Shown: positions 1 to 12,628 of the stretch, in pieces | How the letters are laid out: every line of letters begins with the position of its first letter | Position numbering within the stretch: position 1 is the stretch's first letter | DNA from: Dipteris shenzhenensis | Taxonomy: Eukaryota > Polypodiophyta > Polypodiopsida > Gleicheniales | Length of the DNA: 64,000 nucleotides | NCBI GenBank assembly: GCA_047967505.1 | Contig: CM106538.1 | Reading direction: 5' to 3' (one strand) | Made by a program: the position numbers and the translations under genes | The notes under the pieces: generated by a model | What the model saw: only the letters and a program-made list of their open reading frames with translations | Databases searched by the model: none | Told to the model about the DNA's origin: nothing

Positions 1-2083
1 AGTTTTGTAGAATTTCAAATGTTCAGCCCAAATCAGACAATCAAAATGAATATGGTTTTCTCCACAACAAAAGAATTTGATCTTAGATGGATATGTTTTT
101 TCCTTACCCTTCTTACCTTTGTCCTTCTAGGGACATGGTGGCTTACCACCCAATGGTGGAGTGTTAGTAGTAGTCACTTGATTCGCTGATACTTGGCGAT
201 TTTTGCCATTGAACCAATAGTCTGAGTTATCATGCCCAAACTTAGTATAGGTATTGCAATACTTTATTTTGCATTCCTTTTCCAAGTGTCTTCTAGAACA
301 CTTGTTATATCATTTTTTATTTCTACCCAATTTTCTTGGAATACCCAATTCCTTCAAGGCCTTCTTCAACTCAGTATCGAGCTTATCTTTCTTCATCATC
401 ACTGATGTTTCCTTTATGATAACTTTATTCTCTTTCTCAATTAGCTAAGCCTCAATGCACAAGTGGCATATGAGTGGTTCGAGCCCATTTACTTTCTATA
501 TATGCATACAATTACAAAAGTCCTAGAATGAAAGGGTAGGCTTTGTCCATTCTGTTTAAATGCTCTTAAGGTGCACAATAGAATTTGAACTAAAATTCAA
601 GTGGTGCTTGGAAAAAAAAACATCTAGCTACAACCATTTATGAATATGAGAAGGGCAAATGGTTTTAGTAGACACAAATGGGATGGACATTTATAAGCAC
701 AAATATTAAGCCAATATGCTGAGAATTTCCAATACAGAAGCCATATAAAAATGTACAAATTTGAAATACATCAAACAAGTGGGAAGGGAACTCATGCTAA
801 CTATCAAAATTAAGGTGTCCTCAAAGCATTATCGTGGAAAAGAGGCAACCAGTCGCGATAAATATCCATTTAGATGTGAAATAGAACGACTAAATATCCA
901 ATTGGAAACTGGTTGAACCACGTGAGAGCATTTTTTATTAAGGAACATGGGAAGTAATCCATGTATTCTTCATTTGTCATGGCACCATTAATATGGCATA
1001 CTCGCAAGAAACTTTGAAGATGACTATACAGGTCTTTGTCATCTTGAAGTTCTAAAATTTTACCGTGATGTTGGTGCTAGACTTGGACTTCCCTACCCAC
1101 TCTAGAGGTACTTCTACTCTACTTGCTCCATACGTAAAATAAATAGGTCTTCCACTTGGAAGGGGTTCACTCAATAATTTATGTGACTATCACGTGAGTT
1201 CAACATAAGGGAATATTTAATTTGCCGTAGCTACTCCACATTCACCTCTTCAGGTCTTTGGCCGTATCTTTCTTCGTCAGAAGCACATTGCACTTCTTGT
1301 TGATTGATTCTTTGGCCATCTACTATGGCTGGCCTTCTCTGTTTGTATCTTTCTTGATGAGGTTGTTTTGAAATACCAGTCGAGCATTGATGAAGTCTTT
1401 CTCTTCATTCATTGGTGTGGTACTCATGCTCATTTTAATGTTCTAGAGAGGAAATGGCCAAATGCTCAAAATCCATGCTTTTTTAAAAGAATGCTCAGAC
1501 TCCACCTGCCATGATGGGCCTTCATCTACCAATCTTCTGGGATGCCTTAGCCCAAGGTCAACATTCTATCCTTCTGACTTTGCATAGTAATGAACTTCCA
1601 CTTATAGGGTAGCGTGGCCGAGTGTCTCTCCTCATGCTCTACACTTTTGTTGGATAGTTGATGCTTCTACCAGTCTCCTTCGGGAATTGAACTTTAGTTC
1701 TCAAAACTGCACCAATTCTCATGGTAGGATGTGGCAAATTCCAGCTTTGGCTTAGGAAATCTTCATGCCTAGTCACGTGTCTTTGTCTTCTTTTGAGCGT
1801 GTGCTAGCCATTGGCTAAGGCAAAATCCGAGTAGTTGTCTGAATACATTCTATATTTCATACGCTGATCTTCAAGCACTCCACTAAACTATGCCACTTGT
1901 CTAGGGTCACTCACATGAATTCCTTGTAATAGCCCACAATACCCTTCACTTTGTCACTGGACAACATAAACCTTTCAACAACCTCTCAATTCTAGGCTAG
2001 CTGCCTCAGCCTTCTAAAATTTCGCAACTAACAAATTGTCAACTCGCAACTCAATTGAACCTCCCTAGCAGGATCACCAAAAT
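1..2083 (-). pseudogene. Ty3/gypsy-like gag relic (minus strand), split by a 481-bp repeat
   Basis: Read on the minus strand, 2082 down to about 2063 gives a leader starting TTTTGGTGATCCTGCTAGGG, which resembles the TTTGGCG-type leader after the LTR of many plant gypsy elements. Translation near 1060-900 gives a gag core including DDKDLYSHLQSFLRVC and SLIKNALTWFNQFP, the pattern of the Retrotrans_gag helical domain. After the inserted repeat at 414-894, the region 410-1 resumes with a basic stretch (KKALKELGIPRKLG) and two zinc-knuckle remnants (CNTYTKFGHDNSDYW and CGENHIHFDC). Several stops and frameshifts are present and no full frame survives, so the element is dead. Protease and polymerase would lie to the left of the window. 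The gag assignment is fairly safe; gypsy rather than copia rests mainly on the leader. Confidence 0.55.
414..894. repeat. Inverted repeat copy 1 (481 bp), mate at 7534-8015
   Basis: This stretch is the reverse complement of 7534-8015 with only scattered mismatches and small indels along its whole length. It begins TTATGATAACTTTATTCTC and ends GAACGACTAAA. No terminal inverted repeat within the unit and no clear target-site duplication were seen, so it cannot be assigned to a class. It sits inside the gypsy gag relic, which suggests that it was inserted there or copied there. Confidence 0.8.
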
Positions 2084-2830
2084 GTTGATGCTTCTGTTGG
2101 CTCACTCTTGAAAGGCTAACTTTAAGGTGCTTGGTGCTTAGAAATGACCCAAGCCTGTGTAGTTCTCGGGTAAAGATGCTTGCTCTTGCAATCCTTCTAA
2201 GTGTAGTGTGTGCTCGAGGTGATATAACATATGCCAACGTTAAATGCATGGAGTTCGGGGATAGTTGTTGAAGGGAAAAAACTATATGGTGTGACGGGAG
2301 AACCGATTTACAAAATTTAGGAATAAATAGTATACCGAGTGGACAACACTTCATTGAAAAACAAGTAAAGGAACCAACTCATATAGATGCAAGTGTATAT
2401 ACAACCAAGCTGCCTTAGCTTGTAGTGAATACTCAGTATCAAGCTTCCTAACCTAGCAAGATCAAGAGAGGGAGAGTATTCTTGTACTAACACCTCTCTA
2501 CCCTTATCCCTATTAAAATCATTTTCTAGACTAAGCAAAACTACCTTCTAAAAGATGGTGCACTCGGCTCTCCACCCGTTGCTCACTTTGCTTACTTCAC
2601 TATGTATTGCTACTTCACTGTGTACTACTAGTGGTGCTAGATTCAGAAAACTAAGCTGCACCATTGCAATGTGGCACTGTATACCACATTTAGAACCACA
2701 CTTGCTCCTGTGGTTTGGCCTTAACCCGTGGGCCAATATATTGCAAAATGTACATAGACTTTGACTTCACCCAAAAAACTTTGATTGAATTGAGATGTAG
2801 TCGTGATGGAGGCTACATGGAGATAGATGC
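2084..2830 (-). mobile_element. LTR-like segment of the gypsy relic (outer limit uncertain)
   Basis: Directly outside the leader, the plus strand starts TGTTGATGCTTCTG, giving a minus-strand end of ...CATCAACA, which suits an LTR 3' end. The other LTR border was not found, so the right limit is a guess. Open frames at 2028-2354 and 2548-2764 are short, overlap on both strands and match nothing I recognise. A block around 2858-2885 (TATGTAGAAGTGATGGTTGT) recurs with small changes near 17968-17988, just before the partial transposon copy. Confidence 0.3.
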
Positions 2831-5630
2831 CCATGTCTCCTAGGTTAATTCCTAATCTTATGTAGAAGTGATGGTTGTTTAAAGAGAGAATATAATCGGA
2901 GCCACATTAAATGTAGTTGTGTGCATGCCCACATTGTGGTATGCAAGTAAATCTACCTAATTAGAGCCTAATTGAAGCCCAATAGACAAGCCTATCATCA
3001 TAAAATGGAAAGCTTTATGTTCAAGTACCAAACAAAATTTCTTATTTGAAATCCATATTAGAATAAATTATCAACCACTCGATCTTATACATCATTAATA
3101 ATTTTTTTTTAAACATAAGTTCTTTAAAGTTTCACCATATATTCATAGCTTGATGATAAGACATGTACTTCAAGGCATGCCTTCAAAATTTTCCTAAGGA
3201 TAAAATTAAATTTGTGATAGATTTTATTGAGAATTAAGTCTTTAGAAATAGATGAATACAGAGTGTGTGCATTTGTAAAGCATAATTTTTAAATGAATAT
3301 CACCTACTCCCATCAATTGGATTTTATGATAGGTATCAATCTACCTATTAGCACATATATTTTGATCCTTAAATCTATTAAATTCTCATGAATTTTTCTT
3401 GAAAAATATTTGCATCCTTTGGTTCCCTTCAGAATGAACCAAAAAATCCCAAAGATACATCTTGTGGAACTACTCCAAGACTATACTATTCTCAATATAA
3501 AATTTTGAAACATATTCATAATTCTTTTTTCTCTTTCAAAATCAATAAAAAACTCTTGAATGTATAACCTATAGAAAGAAAGTAGTACTACACTCATTAT
3601 GACAATGAAAAAAGTATTTACAATCCTTTGGTCTCCTTCTAATAAGAAAACTCTTGAAGGTACCGCTACCAAAGCTAAAATTATCATTATGATGGACAAC
3701 TTCATGTGAAAATTCTTTTGTATCTTGCCCCCTCCTTAGGTAGATGGGCTCATAGAAGCCTAGTTTGTGGAAGTTACTACAAGATAGAATTCAAACCCTA
3801 AAGGGGGGCATAGTTGCCATGTCTATATCATAACTTGTGACCGGGCCTATATAGTGCTTGACCACTTCTTGAGTGTTGACCCTTCTTTGGAGGAAAGGCT
3901 ACTTGGATAGCTAAGAGTGCAAGAATGATTGCATATTTGTGGAGACATGTAGGAGATAATAATTGTTCTTGGAAGGTCTGTGAAGCTCCTATATACTATA
4001 ATCCCCCTTTATGCATGCCATGCAAGGAAATTTCAGTAAATGTTTTGAGCTTCTTAGGTGATGGCATTGCAACATGACTATTCAATAGAATTTTTTCTCG
4101 AGGAGGAAAACCATGGCAATCTACTCCTTAGCAACACTAGGGGTAATAAGTCTAGTTACAGACATCTTCGAGTATAAATCAATGCACATAGGGTTGGTCC
4201 AGATAAATCTACTAAATGATTAATAGCCCTCTCCTTTCCATGTCAGCAGTCTCTTGCTTGAGGACTCTTGTCTTTAGTGGGAATGTAATTACCTTTCAAA
4301 CTAACACATTTTAACTTTGCAAGTTAGCCTTCCCTTGCATAAATAATCTCACCCCTGGAACGGCGAAAAAATCTCCCATTATGATTATCCTCCAAGGTAA
4401 CTAGCTAGAAATTGGTCACCTTGTAGATTATATTACTATCTTCGATATAGCTTCTATATTAAAAGGAAGTAGTGAAGTAGGTTGCTTAGGGCACACACGT
4501 CACTGTGAGAGGAATGCAACTATATCATGCCACTTTGCCTTTCTAGGGGTCGTACTATAGAAAATACTATGGGAAGAGTTCTTTGGAGTCAGTAGTAGTC
4601 TACTTTAAGCTGAGATAAATTTGTGGACACGAGTGGGATGCAATTGTGGTAGCACCAAGCGGAGTAATAATCCTCTATATAATTTGTGAGTGGGACTAAC
4701 ATGGTGTTAGCGATAGTACTACATGTTTTGTATGGCCCTTCCATGCATAGGGCTTGAGGTGTGAACTCAATATGTATAATATGACTACCATCATCTAAAG
4801 TCTAGGGTATGGCGGGCGATGTCTACATATGTATGAAAATTGAATGTCCAAGGGGAAATATAAATCTAGGGGCCCATAAATCACCCAGAGCATAAGTCAT
4901 ATCCTTTAAGAAGTATGAAAGCTCTTAAGTTTTTTGCATATTTTGCATCAAATGCAAGATGCAGAGGGTGAGGATTGGGGGGGGGGGAAGAGTAGTACTT
5001 TTGGGGTCTATTTTTAAAACAAAAATATACTAAATTTTTTTAAAACATGTCCTTCAAAAATCATGTAACTTTTCCATGCATTATCCAAATTTCAAATTGT
5101 AACACATATTCCAAAGTTCTTTTAGTGTAAAACACATCCACCATTCTAATATGACTCAATTCTATGCATGATTTGTAAATTACATAGTTAGTTTGTTTTC
5201 TTACAAAAGTGAATTAGTGCCTAGGGTTATAGGTCTTATTCATTAGTCAAGTATCCTAGTATCTTTTCTTACTAATGGGAATTAGTGCCCAAGGGCATAG
5301 GTCTTAAAAGCTTAATATTAGTACAAATGACTACAAAATCATAGACTTTAGCACTTCCAAAGAAATTGAAATTATTGAATTGTCAAGATAGTTGGACCAT
5401 AATTTTCCAACACATTGATTAATACAATGCTTTTTCAAAAAAGGTTTCATTTGTTATGTTTTCAACAATGTGAAACTAGTGTTTTCATTGTATACCAATT
5501 TTCTTTGGAATTTTCTCTCTTTGCTCACAAACCACCACGCTTGATTCCGATTTATACATGTTGAGTTACGATTTTTGGAAGATCTAAGAATTGTTTTGTT
5601 GTTGTTGGACCTCCTCAAGAGCTTGGTGGG
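2831..5630. other. Unassigned AT-rich intergenic stretch
   Basis: No supportable gene is seen. The only long minus-strand frame (3481-3705) is a hydrophobic low-complexity peptide without family signature. Two small oddities: an 11-base G run at about 4977-4987, and a direct repeat of GAATTAGTGCC...ATAGGTCTTA near 5211 and 5279, spaced about 68 bp. Confidence 0.5.
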
Positions 5631-5632
5631 CG

Positions 5633-5640
5633 TATAAAAG
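5633..5640 (+). promoter_or_regulatory. Candidate TATA box (TATAAAAG) upstream of the kinase gene
   Basis: TATAAAAG lies about 245 bp upstream of the kinase start codon in otherwise non-coding sequence. A start some 30 bp downstream would give a ~220-base leader. An alternative is that this belongs to an unrecognised upstream exon; a pyrimidine-rich tract ending TTCCTCCAG near 5830-5838 could be a splice acceptor. Confidence 0.4.
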
Positions 5641-5883
5641 GACACTCTCAGAAAGGGGAGGTGGTGTGGATGCCCCAGAAGTCGTGGTGAACACGCTTGC
5701 AGCAAATCAAGCATTGGAAAACCTTGACATCTCGACGTATATCGTGTTGAAGAGCTGAAAGCTACAAGGTATGCTTTTCAAATGCGCGTGTTGACTAAGG
5801 TGAATTAGAGCCTTGTTCTTAGTCTCGTCTTCCTCCAGTATTCTTCGAAGCATTTTTGCGCACTCCATGCCCCTCCGACTGCC

Positions 5884-7251
5884 ATGAGCACTAACGCCAC
5901 TTACACCGCCCCCCCTGTAGATTTGACACCATATTTCGCCAGTACCAGCCATAGTTCTTCAAAGGCCGGCTTGATCGCTGGCATTTGCATTGCCCTCGCG
6001 ATTGTGCTTGCAGTAGTAGTGTTTGGTTATGTCTTCTGGCGTAAGAGAAAGACGGCCGTTAGACCTCAGTTTAGCAGGCATCACAGCCTCCGGCATGAGA
6101 ATATCACGAATAACACCAGTGGGCAGGAGTACAATGTTGAAATTGACCTTGGGGAGCTGCCTTTGGATTCTTCTAACTTCGGACCACGTAATTTCACGTA
6201 CAAATTGCTTAGCATAGCCACCAAAAACTTTAGTAAAACGGAGCTGCTAGGAGAAGGAGGGTTCGGTCCGGTGTACAAAGGCATTTTACCCGGAGATGGC
6301 ACTCCCGTCGCCGTGAAATGCATCGCTCAGAATTCTAGGCAGGGGCTCAAAGAGTTCATTGCAGAGGTGACCATTATCAGCCATATCCGTCATCGTCACC
6401 TGGTGCAGTTGCAAGGATGGTGCCACGAGAACGGAAATCTCCTCCTCGTGTATGATTACATGCCCAACGGCAGCCTCGACAACTTCCTCTTCACTGACGA
6501 CGCAGAAGCTCTAGATTGGAGCCGCAGGTACTCGATAGTCTGTGGGTTGGGCTCTGCGCTACAGTATCTTCACGAGGAATGCGAGAAGGTAGTAATCCAT
6601 AGGGATCTGAAGGCAAGCAACGTGATGTTGGACGCGAACTTCAATGCGAAGCTGGGCGATTTCGGGCTAGCGAGGCAGATGGAGGTGGGGGTGAGGTCAC
6701 ATACGACGATTGTGGCGGGGACAGTGGGCTACATGGCGCCGGAATGCTATGGGACGGGGAAGGCAACGACGGAGTCGGACGTGTTCAGTTTTGGGGCAGT
6801 GCTATTGGAGGTGGCATGTGGGAGGAGGCCATGGGATGCGAAGAGGGGGGAGGGGGAAGCGCTACTGGCGGATTGGGTGTGGGAAATGTATGGGAAGGGG
6901 AGGGTGGAGGAAGCAGCGGATGGAAGGTTGGGGGGATGTTTCGAGAGAGAAGAGATGGAGAGGGTGCTGGTGGTGGGATTGGCGTGCTCGCATCCCGATC
7001 CAAAAGCTCGACCAAGTATTCGACGAGCTATGGAGGTCTTGCAAGGAAGCAGGCAGCTGCTTGTCTTACCACCCTCCAAGCCTAGTGCCCACTACGGCCC
7101 TCTCCCTCCCATGAGCATCACCCAGCTCCTCTCTCTGCAGTCGCAAACCACCGCCTCCTCCTCCTCCTCCTCCTCCACCTCCTCCTCCTCCACCACCACC
7201 TCCTCCTCCGCTGTCATCTCTCGGCCTCCCTCCATCCCCCTCCTCCGTTGA
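5884..7251 (+). CDS. Lectin-receptor-type membrane protein kinase, ectodomain absent
   Basis: A 455-residue uninterrupted frame. Residues 29-52 form one transmembrane helix, followed by a basic stop-transfer RKRK. The kinase domain runs from about 105 to 385: glycine loop GEGGFGPV (123-130), VAVK lysine 145, helix-C glutamate 161, catalytic loop HRDLKASN (239-246, Asp241), DFG (259-261) and APE (285-287), so all catalytic residues are present. The lead-in RNFTYKLLSIATKNFS and the activation segment GDFGLARQ are typical of plant L-type lectin receptor kinases, which act at the plasma membrane and phosphorylate Ser/Thr. Family members carry about 250 residues of legume-lectin domain before the helix; here only 28 residues precede it, and no lectin motif was found upstream in any frame I checked. 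The start is the first ATG after an in-frame stop near 5806-5808. The C-terminus is a serine run encoded by a TCC microsatellite. It could be a true short form, or the last exon of a longer gene. Confidence 0.85.
   Translation: MSTNATYTAPPVDLTPYFASTSHSSSKAGLIAGICIALAIVLAVVVFGYVFWRKRKTAVRPQFSRHHSLRHENITNNTSGQEYNVEIDLGELPLDSSNFGPRNFTYKLLSIATKNFSKTELLGEGGFGPVYKGILPGDGTPVAVKCIAQNSRQGLKEFIAEVTIISHIRHRHLVQLQGWCHENGNLLLVYDYMPNGSLDNFLFTDDAEALDWSRRYSIVCGLGSALQYLHEECEKVVIHRDLKASNVMLDANFNAKLGDFGLARQMEVGVRSHTTIVAGTVGYMAPECYGTGKATTESDVFSFGAVLLEVACGRRPWDAKRGEGEALLADWVWEMYGKGRVEEAADGRLGGCFEREEMERVLVVGLACSHPDPKARPSIRRAMEVLQGSRQLLVLPPSKPSAHYGPLPPMSITQLLSLQSQTTASSSSSSSTSSSSTTTSSSAVISRPPSIPLLR
7151..7209 (+). 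repeat. (TCC/ACC)n microsatellite inside the kinase C-terminus
   Basis: Nearly pure TCC and ACC triplets coding for Ser/Thr. The repeat is in frame, so length changes would add or remove residues without breaking the gene. Confidence 0.85.
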
Positions 7252-7533
7252 TGCACCTTCCCCCCTGTCTCAAGCCAGATGGTACAGCCGTCCCTCAGAC
7301 TGACTTGCGGGCCTCAGTCCTGGTCACCCTATGTCGGACATTCGCCGTGTTGCTGTTTCTCGGCTTGGAAGAACGCATGACGATGATAGTGGACGACACG
7401 TTCCCGACCTTGGTCAGAATCCTTCGCAGCTTTAAGGACGCCGATTGCATATGCCACAGCATTGAGGCACTAATGAGTAGTTACCGCTTGCCATTGCCTA
7501 GGATATATAGGCAAGGCAAAGTATGGAGCGTGG

Positions 7534-8015
7534 TTTAGTCGTTCTGTTTCACATCTAAATGGATGTTTATCGCGACTGGTTGCCTCTTTTCCACGATAAT
7601 GCTTTGAGGACACCTTACTTTTGATAGTTAGCATGAGTTCCCTTCCCACTTGTTTGATGTATTTCAGATTTGTACATTTTTATATGGCTTCTATATTGGA
7701 AATTCTCAGCATATTGGCTTAATATTTGTGCTTATAAATGTCCATCCCATTGTTGTCTACTAAAACCATTTGCCCTTCTCATATTCATAAATGGTTGTAG
7801 CTAGATGTTTTTTTTTTCCAAGCACCACTTGAATTTTAGTTCAAATTCTATTGTGCACCTTAAGAGCATTTAAACAGAATGGACAAAGCCTACCCTTTCA
7901 TTCTAGGACTTTTGTAATTGTATGCATATATAGAAAGTAAATGGGCTTGAACCACTCATATGCCACTTGTGCATTGAGGCTTAGCTAATTGAGAAAGAGA
8001 ATAAAGTTATCATAA
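7534..8015. repeat. Inverted repeat copy 2 (482 bp), mate at 414-894
   Basis: Reverse complement of 414-894. It begins TTTAGTCGTTCTGTTTC about 280 bp after the kinase stop, and may include the kinase 3' flank. Homology with the mate stops abruptly at both ends: GGTTTAG versus ATTTAG on the inside, CATAAGC versus CCTTTATG on the outside. Confidence 0.8.
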
Positions 8016-11000
8016 GCTATTTAGAGCATGTCATTTTTATTGGAATTGTGAGCTCTTTTGCCTCTTGCAATTCTCACAAATCAATTGCGACCCAAACTTG
8101 CTAATGAGCTAAGGTAGAAAAATAAGCATAAGTGGGACATGGTAGAGCATTGTATAAAAGAACCAATAGCAAGGTTGCTATCACATGGGATGAAGCCCTT
8201 CCTCTCTAACTCTAGTTCTTTTTACTCCCTCTAACATCTCCTACGTCCACTCAGTCTCGCAACTTGTCCCTAAGATCACTTAAACTACTAGCAACCTCCT
8301 CCTCCTCCATGGCAATTGTTTCCTTGTAGCTAACATAGTAGGGTGTAGCAAAACTTTAAAATTTTAAAGCAAGTTACTATTCTTAGCTCCAGACATAATT
8401 CCCCTACATGATGTCAAAGACAGAGTGGAAGATGAGTTGAACTTATATCCATGGATGAGGAGTTTTATCACCTCTAGTAGAAGTGCACGAGGAGGCATAT
8501 TGTTCAGATTACAATAAAACAATTGATACAATGTAGCCATGTCCTGTATAACAACTTACAAATCCCATTGAAGTTGGTGGGCACTAACTTTCTTATCTTT
8601 TTTAGCTATCTTAATTTTTCTTTGCTTTGCCATGTGTTCTAATATGGAGAGAACACCTCTCTCATCTTTTCCATTTATCTATTCTCTCCCATGTGAACCT
8701 TGGATACGAACAATCTACCCATCTTGCAATCCTGCATTGTGCATTCTTATGCATGTTCCTCTACTCACCTACTTATCTAGTGCTCAACCAAATTGAGCTA
8801 CAAAAGATAGTGCCATCAATTACTATGAAAGATAGTGCCATCAATCGTGACAAAAGCAATGCCTCTTAAGATTTGAAAATTTTGGGGTAGGGTGTCGCAC
8901 CTCTAGAACTCAACCTTAGGACCACTAACTAGTGATAGACCTCGCTCTAGCCATCTCACAATCTTCCGATGTGCTTGCAATATGCAAAGATAGAGTGGTG
9001 ATCATGGAAGGCCTTGTCGAGCTCCATTCTTTGACCCTTTGGCAAATAGATAGCTTTTTTGCCTCGACCTGTCATTGCTACTCTCGTTTCCTATTCTTGA
9101 TACTCAATGCCCTTAGCTTTATGAGAATTAGTAGTCCTTCATTATTGTTTGCCGTTCCTTGTTGCCTTGCACGAGCTTCATTGAGTTGCATAATCAAATT
9201 CTACCTATTCCTATAGTTATGCTTGAAGATCTCGGATTGTGTCTTTGCATCCTGAATTGCATGAGCTTCATTGAGCTACATAATTAAATTCTTTCTATGC
9301 TCCTACTTAATTTGTGTTGTTGCATAGTTTGCAACATCCCCGTAAAGTTACATTCAACCTCACACGCTTGGAGGGGATTTTGTCCCATATACTAGTTACT
9401 CATATATGTCTCTTTGGGAGTATGTCCCTGGTGCATGAGCAAAGGCAAGTGCCATGTGCCCAAGCCAATACAATAGTAGTGACGAATCAGCCAGAAAGTA
9501 GAGCTAGATGACAAAGAAGATTAGCTAAATCAAGAGAAGAGCAACGATGCTTTAAAGTCAAAATGAATTGGAAGCATGAAGAGATATTTTAGTAACTTTT
9601 GGCCCTTCAAGGGTCCTATGGGGACAAGGTGCTAGTCTTTGCTAATTAGGTCCATTGTTAGGAACTTGGTTCATTTGATCAGTTTGACCCATGTTAATTG
9701 AGATTATAGTATGGGTTAGGTATAGTTTAGGGTGTCAAAACGTGTTTTAAATTTTGTCAGGGTTGGGCTATTTGTTCTCTAGTGGGGGTCCTAGATGCAT
9801 TTGTCTTTCCCTCCTCTCTGCTCTCCCATGGCGGCAACTGCTTTGCTATGGTGGGTTGCTATTTTGCGCCTCTCTTCTTCTTATGGCCTGGTGGTTCTCT
9901 CCAATGCATGTTCTTGAAACTTCGGGCGAATGGCTATAGTTCAAGCGGTCGAATCTGCGAGCGCATACCTACTTCAAGGGGTGAATCTGCGAGCATATTT
10001 ATTTTTCTATTGACAAAATTATCATTTTCAAGAGCTTATTATGTTATGGTGGATTGCAATGATTGACACTGCTTCATTGTTGTTGAAGGTATGCAGATGT
10101 GAGGCTTTAGTTTAATGGCTCGTTGTTGCAAGGTAGTCCCTATTGCAAGATAGGGACAAACTAGTATTGCACAAGGCTTGGTTCAAATTTGTGGGTGGCA
10201 TTATTGATCCGTTGGATGTTTATGTGGCCATGCCAAAGTGATAGGACCGATCCATGGTATGGTACAACATTTTTATACATGTTTGATGGTCTATAATATA
10301 GCCATAGTGTGTCAATAGATCGATAATTGGCGTTGTCTCGATATGTTCTGGGAATGGAAAGCCATACTTACAATTGTGGATCCTAGGGTTATCCATTGAG
10401 CATAATGGTCTACAAACGTGGATTTGTTTCACTTGCATGAGCCACTGCAACGTCCTCTCGAGACTGAGTTGTTGTCATACATGTTCTAGTCATTGATGTA
10501 TGGCATGTGGGCTTCAATCTCGCTTGCCACATTGTGGACGTCATCGGATGGACCCATAGCATGATGTGTGTATCGTCATCAAGTCCTTGAGGTTTCTTCA
10601 ATGCCATAAGGGTGGAAATCGAGCAAGGTATGCCAAACTTGAGGATGTGCCTCATCAGGCATGCTCACTAATTCCAAGGTTATCTCGATGCTTCTTGTCG
10701 ATATCTCCTTGCAAGACCACCATTTGTGTTGCATTTGCAATCGCTATATCGATTAACAGATTTGGTACACGAGGAGCAGGTGTACAGCTTGGACAACATC
10801 AATATTTGGAATAATGCAGGTATCCTCATCTTTAAGTACCGATTGAAGAAAATCTTTCCATCATGAGCGTCATGCTCAAAAAGAAACAGGAATGGGAATA
10901 GTACATTTTTAATCATGACCTCACAAGACATCAGTGGGCTATTGCACCTTATGACTAGTTGCCTTTGCTGTGTAATCATTGAGAGCCTTGTGTTGTGATG

Positions 11001-12628
11001 ATACCAACATCATATGTTTGGTCTTTTCAAAACTGCACTATTTTAGTGGGGAATCGATGCACTCCAAGAGATGGCATAGAAGTGGTATATGACGAGGATA
11101 TCAAGTCAAATGGTCAATTGGCTGCATATTTCTCAAGGATCTTGGTGATGACATCAAATGAGAGGACACTAATTCCTAGCCTCAGATGTAGGAATTCTAA
11201 CATAGGCATGTACATCTTCGTGATAGGATTCAGGGCAAGTATAAGGTGCAATGTTCTTCTCGTTTCTTTCATATTGAGACATAGTTCTTGTTTGGATACT
11301 AGCAAATGAGAGGGTTTTCTAGCAAAGATTTACTCTCCAATTGGCCCATTGCTAGCTTTTTAAATTGCACGGTGACATTCAAGGAGATGTTAATGATAAA
11401 TAGCGTATGTGTATGGAAGATGCTAGATTCAAGGATTGCCTTGAGGCAGTCAGGGTCATATGTAATGGTGTATGTTTGTGCTTTGCACAGATGTGGCAAA
11501 TCATTGGCCCTCTATTTTGGCTAGTCTCCTTGGTGTTAATTCATAAGAAGTTGGATAGGTCATATGTTGTGTCCTTGAATTCCCATAATGCATCAATGAC
11601 ATTAGTTTTCTTTGATTGGGTATACAATATTTGGTTATGCCACAAAAGATACAATAGCTCAGTTCTTGGATAAGCCTCAAGCATTTTTTTGCCAACTCGC
11701 CTAGATTTGTTTGATCATGATTCAAGATGATGCTTTGACATGCGATCTTGGTTTACATGCTTATGTATGTCTCCTTTTTTTACTAACCTCAAATTCATTT
11801 GTTAGATCATCTGTTGCATAGTCTTATTTACATAACGAGCATTGAAAAGTAATTATTAAAATTTTAATTTTGTGCAAAACATTGAATGGAAAATAAAATT
11901 GAAATCAATTTTGATTTTTCCTATTTTCTTTTCGAAGATAAAAGGAGGGGGATATGGATAGAGGGATGGGGACAATTTAAGGATTATGGGAGAAAATGAT
12001 ATTGAGCATGTTTAGAGATAGCCATAGTAGAGAACATCTTTTATATTGAACCACATCCTCATGAGAGATGCAATCCGTGTCACGGTCTCGAGGGGTTCAC
12101 TATATGTAAATGCTCTATATCACGTGCATTCAAGGCCTAATTTAAAAGTCCCTTATTTATAAAATTTTGATGAATAAAATACACCCTTTTTCTATTCAAT
12201 CTGTGAATACCCCCTTTAAACGGTACCTTTTTGTATGTAAAAATTGTGCAAAAAAAGGATTAAAAAAATCCTCGCTATTAAACCCATGTGCTATGCTTGC
12301 ATATTTGTGAGTGGCCCGCCCGAAGTAATGGTGTTACAATGGTCTACTCTAGCAAAAAAAAAACCAATTGCTCTTACCATCTCAACATGAAACTAGCAAG
12401 AATAAACTAATCAACAAAAGTTAGAGCTGAGATTTGATATTTGGTTGTAGTTTCTTAGTATTACATATATCTAAATTAATATAAGTTTATTTATATAATA
12501 TTATATAGCCACACACATAGTGTGGCTAGAGAGGTGGCATGCTTCATCTTGGAGAGTTATAAAAACCAAGAGCGGGCCCTTCCTTTGTGTTGTATGATCC
12601 ATTGGTTTCCAAAGCTAGTGTAATTATA
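8016..12628. other. Unassigned intergenic stretch with minor repeats
   Basis: Many short frames occur on both strands (for example 8932-9216, 10995-11309, 11114-11305), but none shows a recognisable domain. A direct repeat of about 33 bp (GCAYGAGCTTCATTGAG core) occurs near 9172 and 9259, spaced about 88 bp. At 9600-9640 a block GGCCCTTCAAGGGTCC followed by GGGGACAAGG resembles the arms of the hairpin at 19284-19452. The sequence is probably old transposon debris, but I cannot assign it. Confidence 0.45.

Noticed and set aside
3481-3705. Minus-strand 74-residue hydrophobic ORF as a small membrane protein
   Set aside because: AT-rich low-complexity sequence readily gives such peptides; no start context, neighbour or family support.
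6081-7115. Several long antisense and frame-shifted ORFs over the kinase
   Set aside because: They are shadows caused by the GC- and purine-rich kinase coding sequence; only the frame with the full set of kinase motifs is supported.
10220-11725. Cluster of 60-104-residue ORFs on both strands
   Set aside because: Overlapping frames on both strands with no recognisable domain; consistent with chance or very old debris, so left unassigned.
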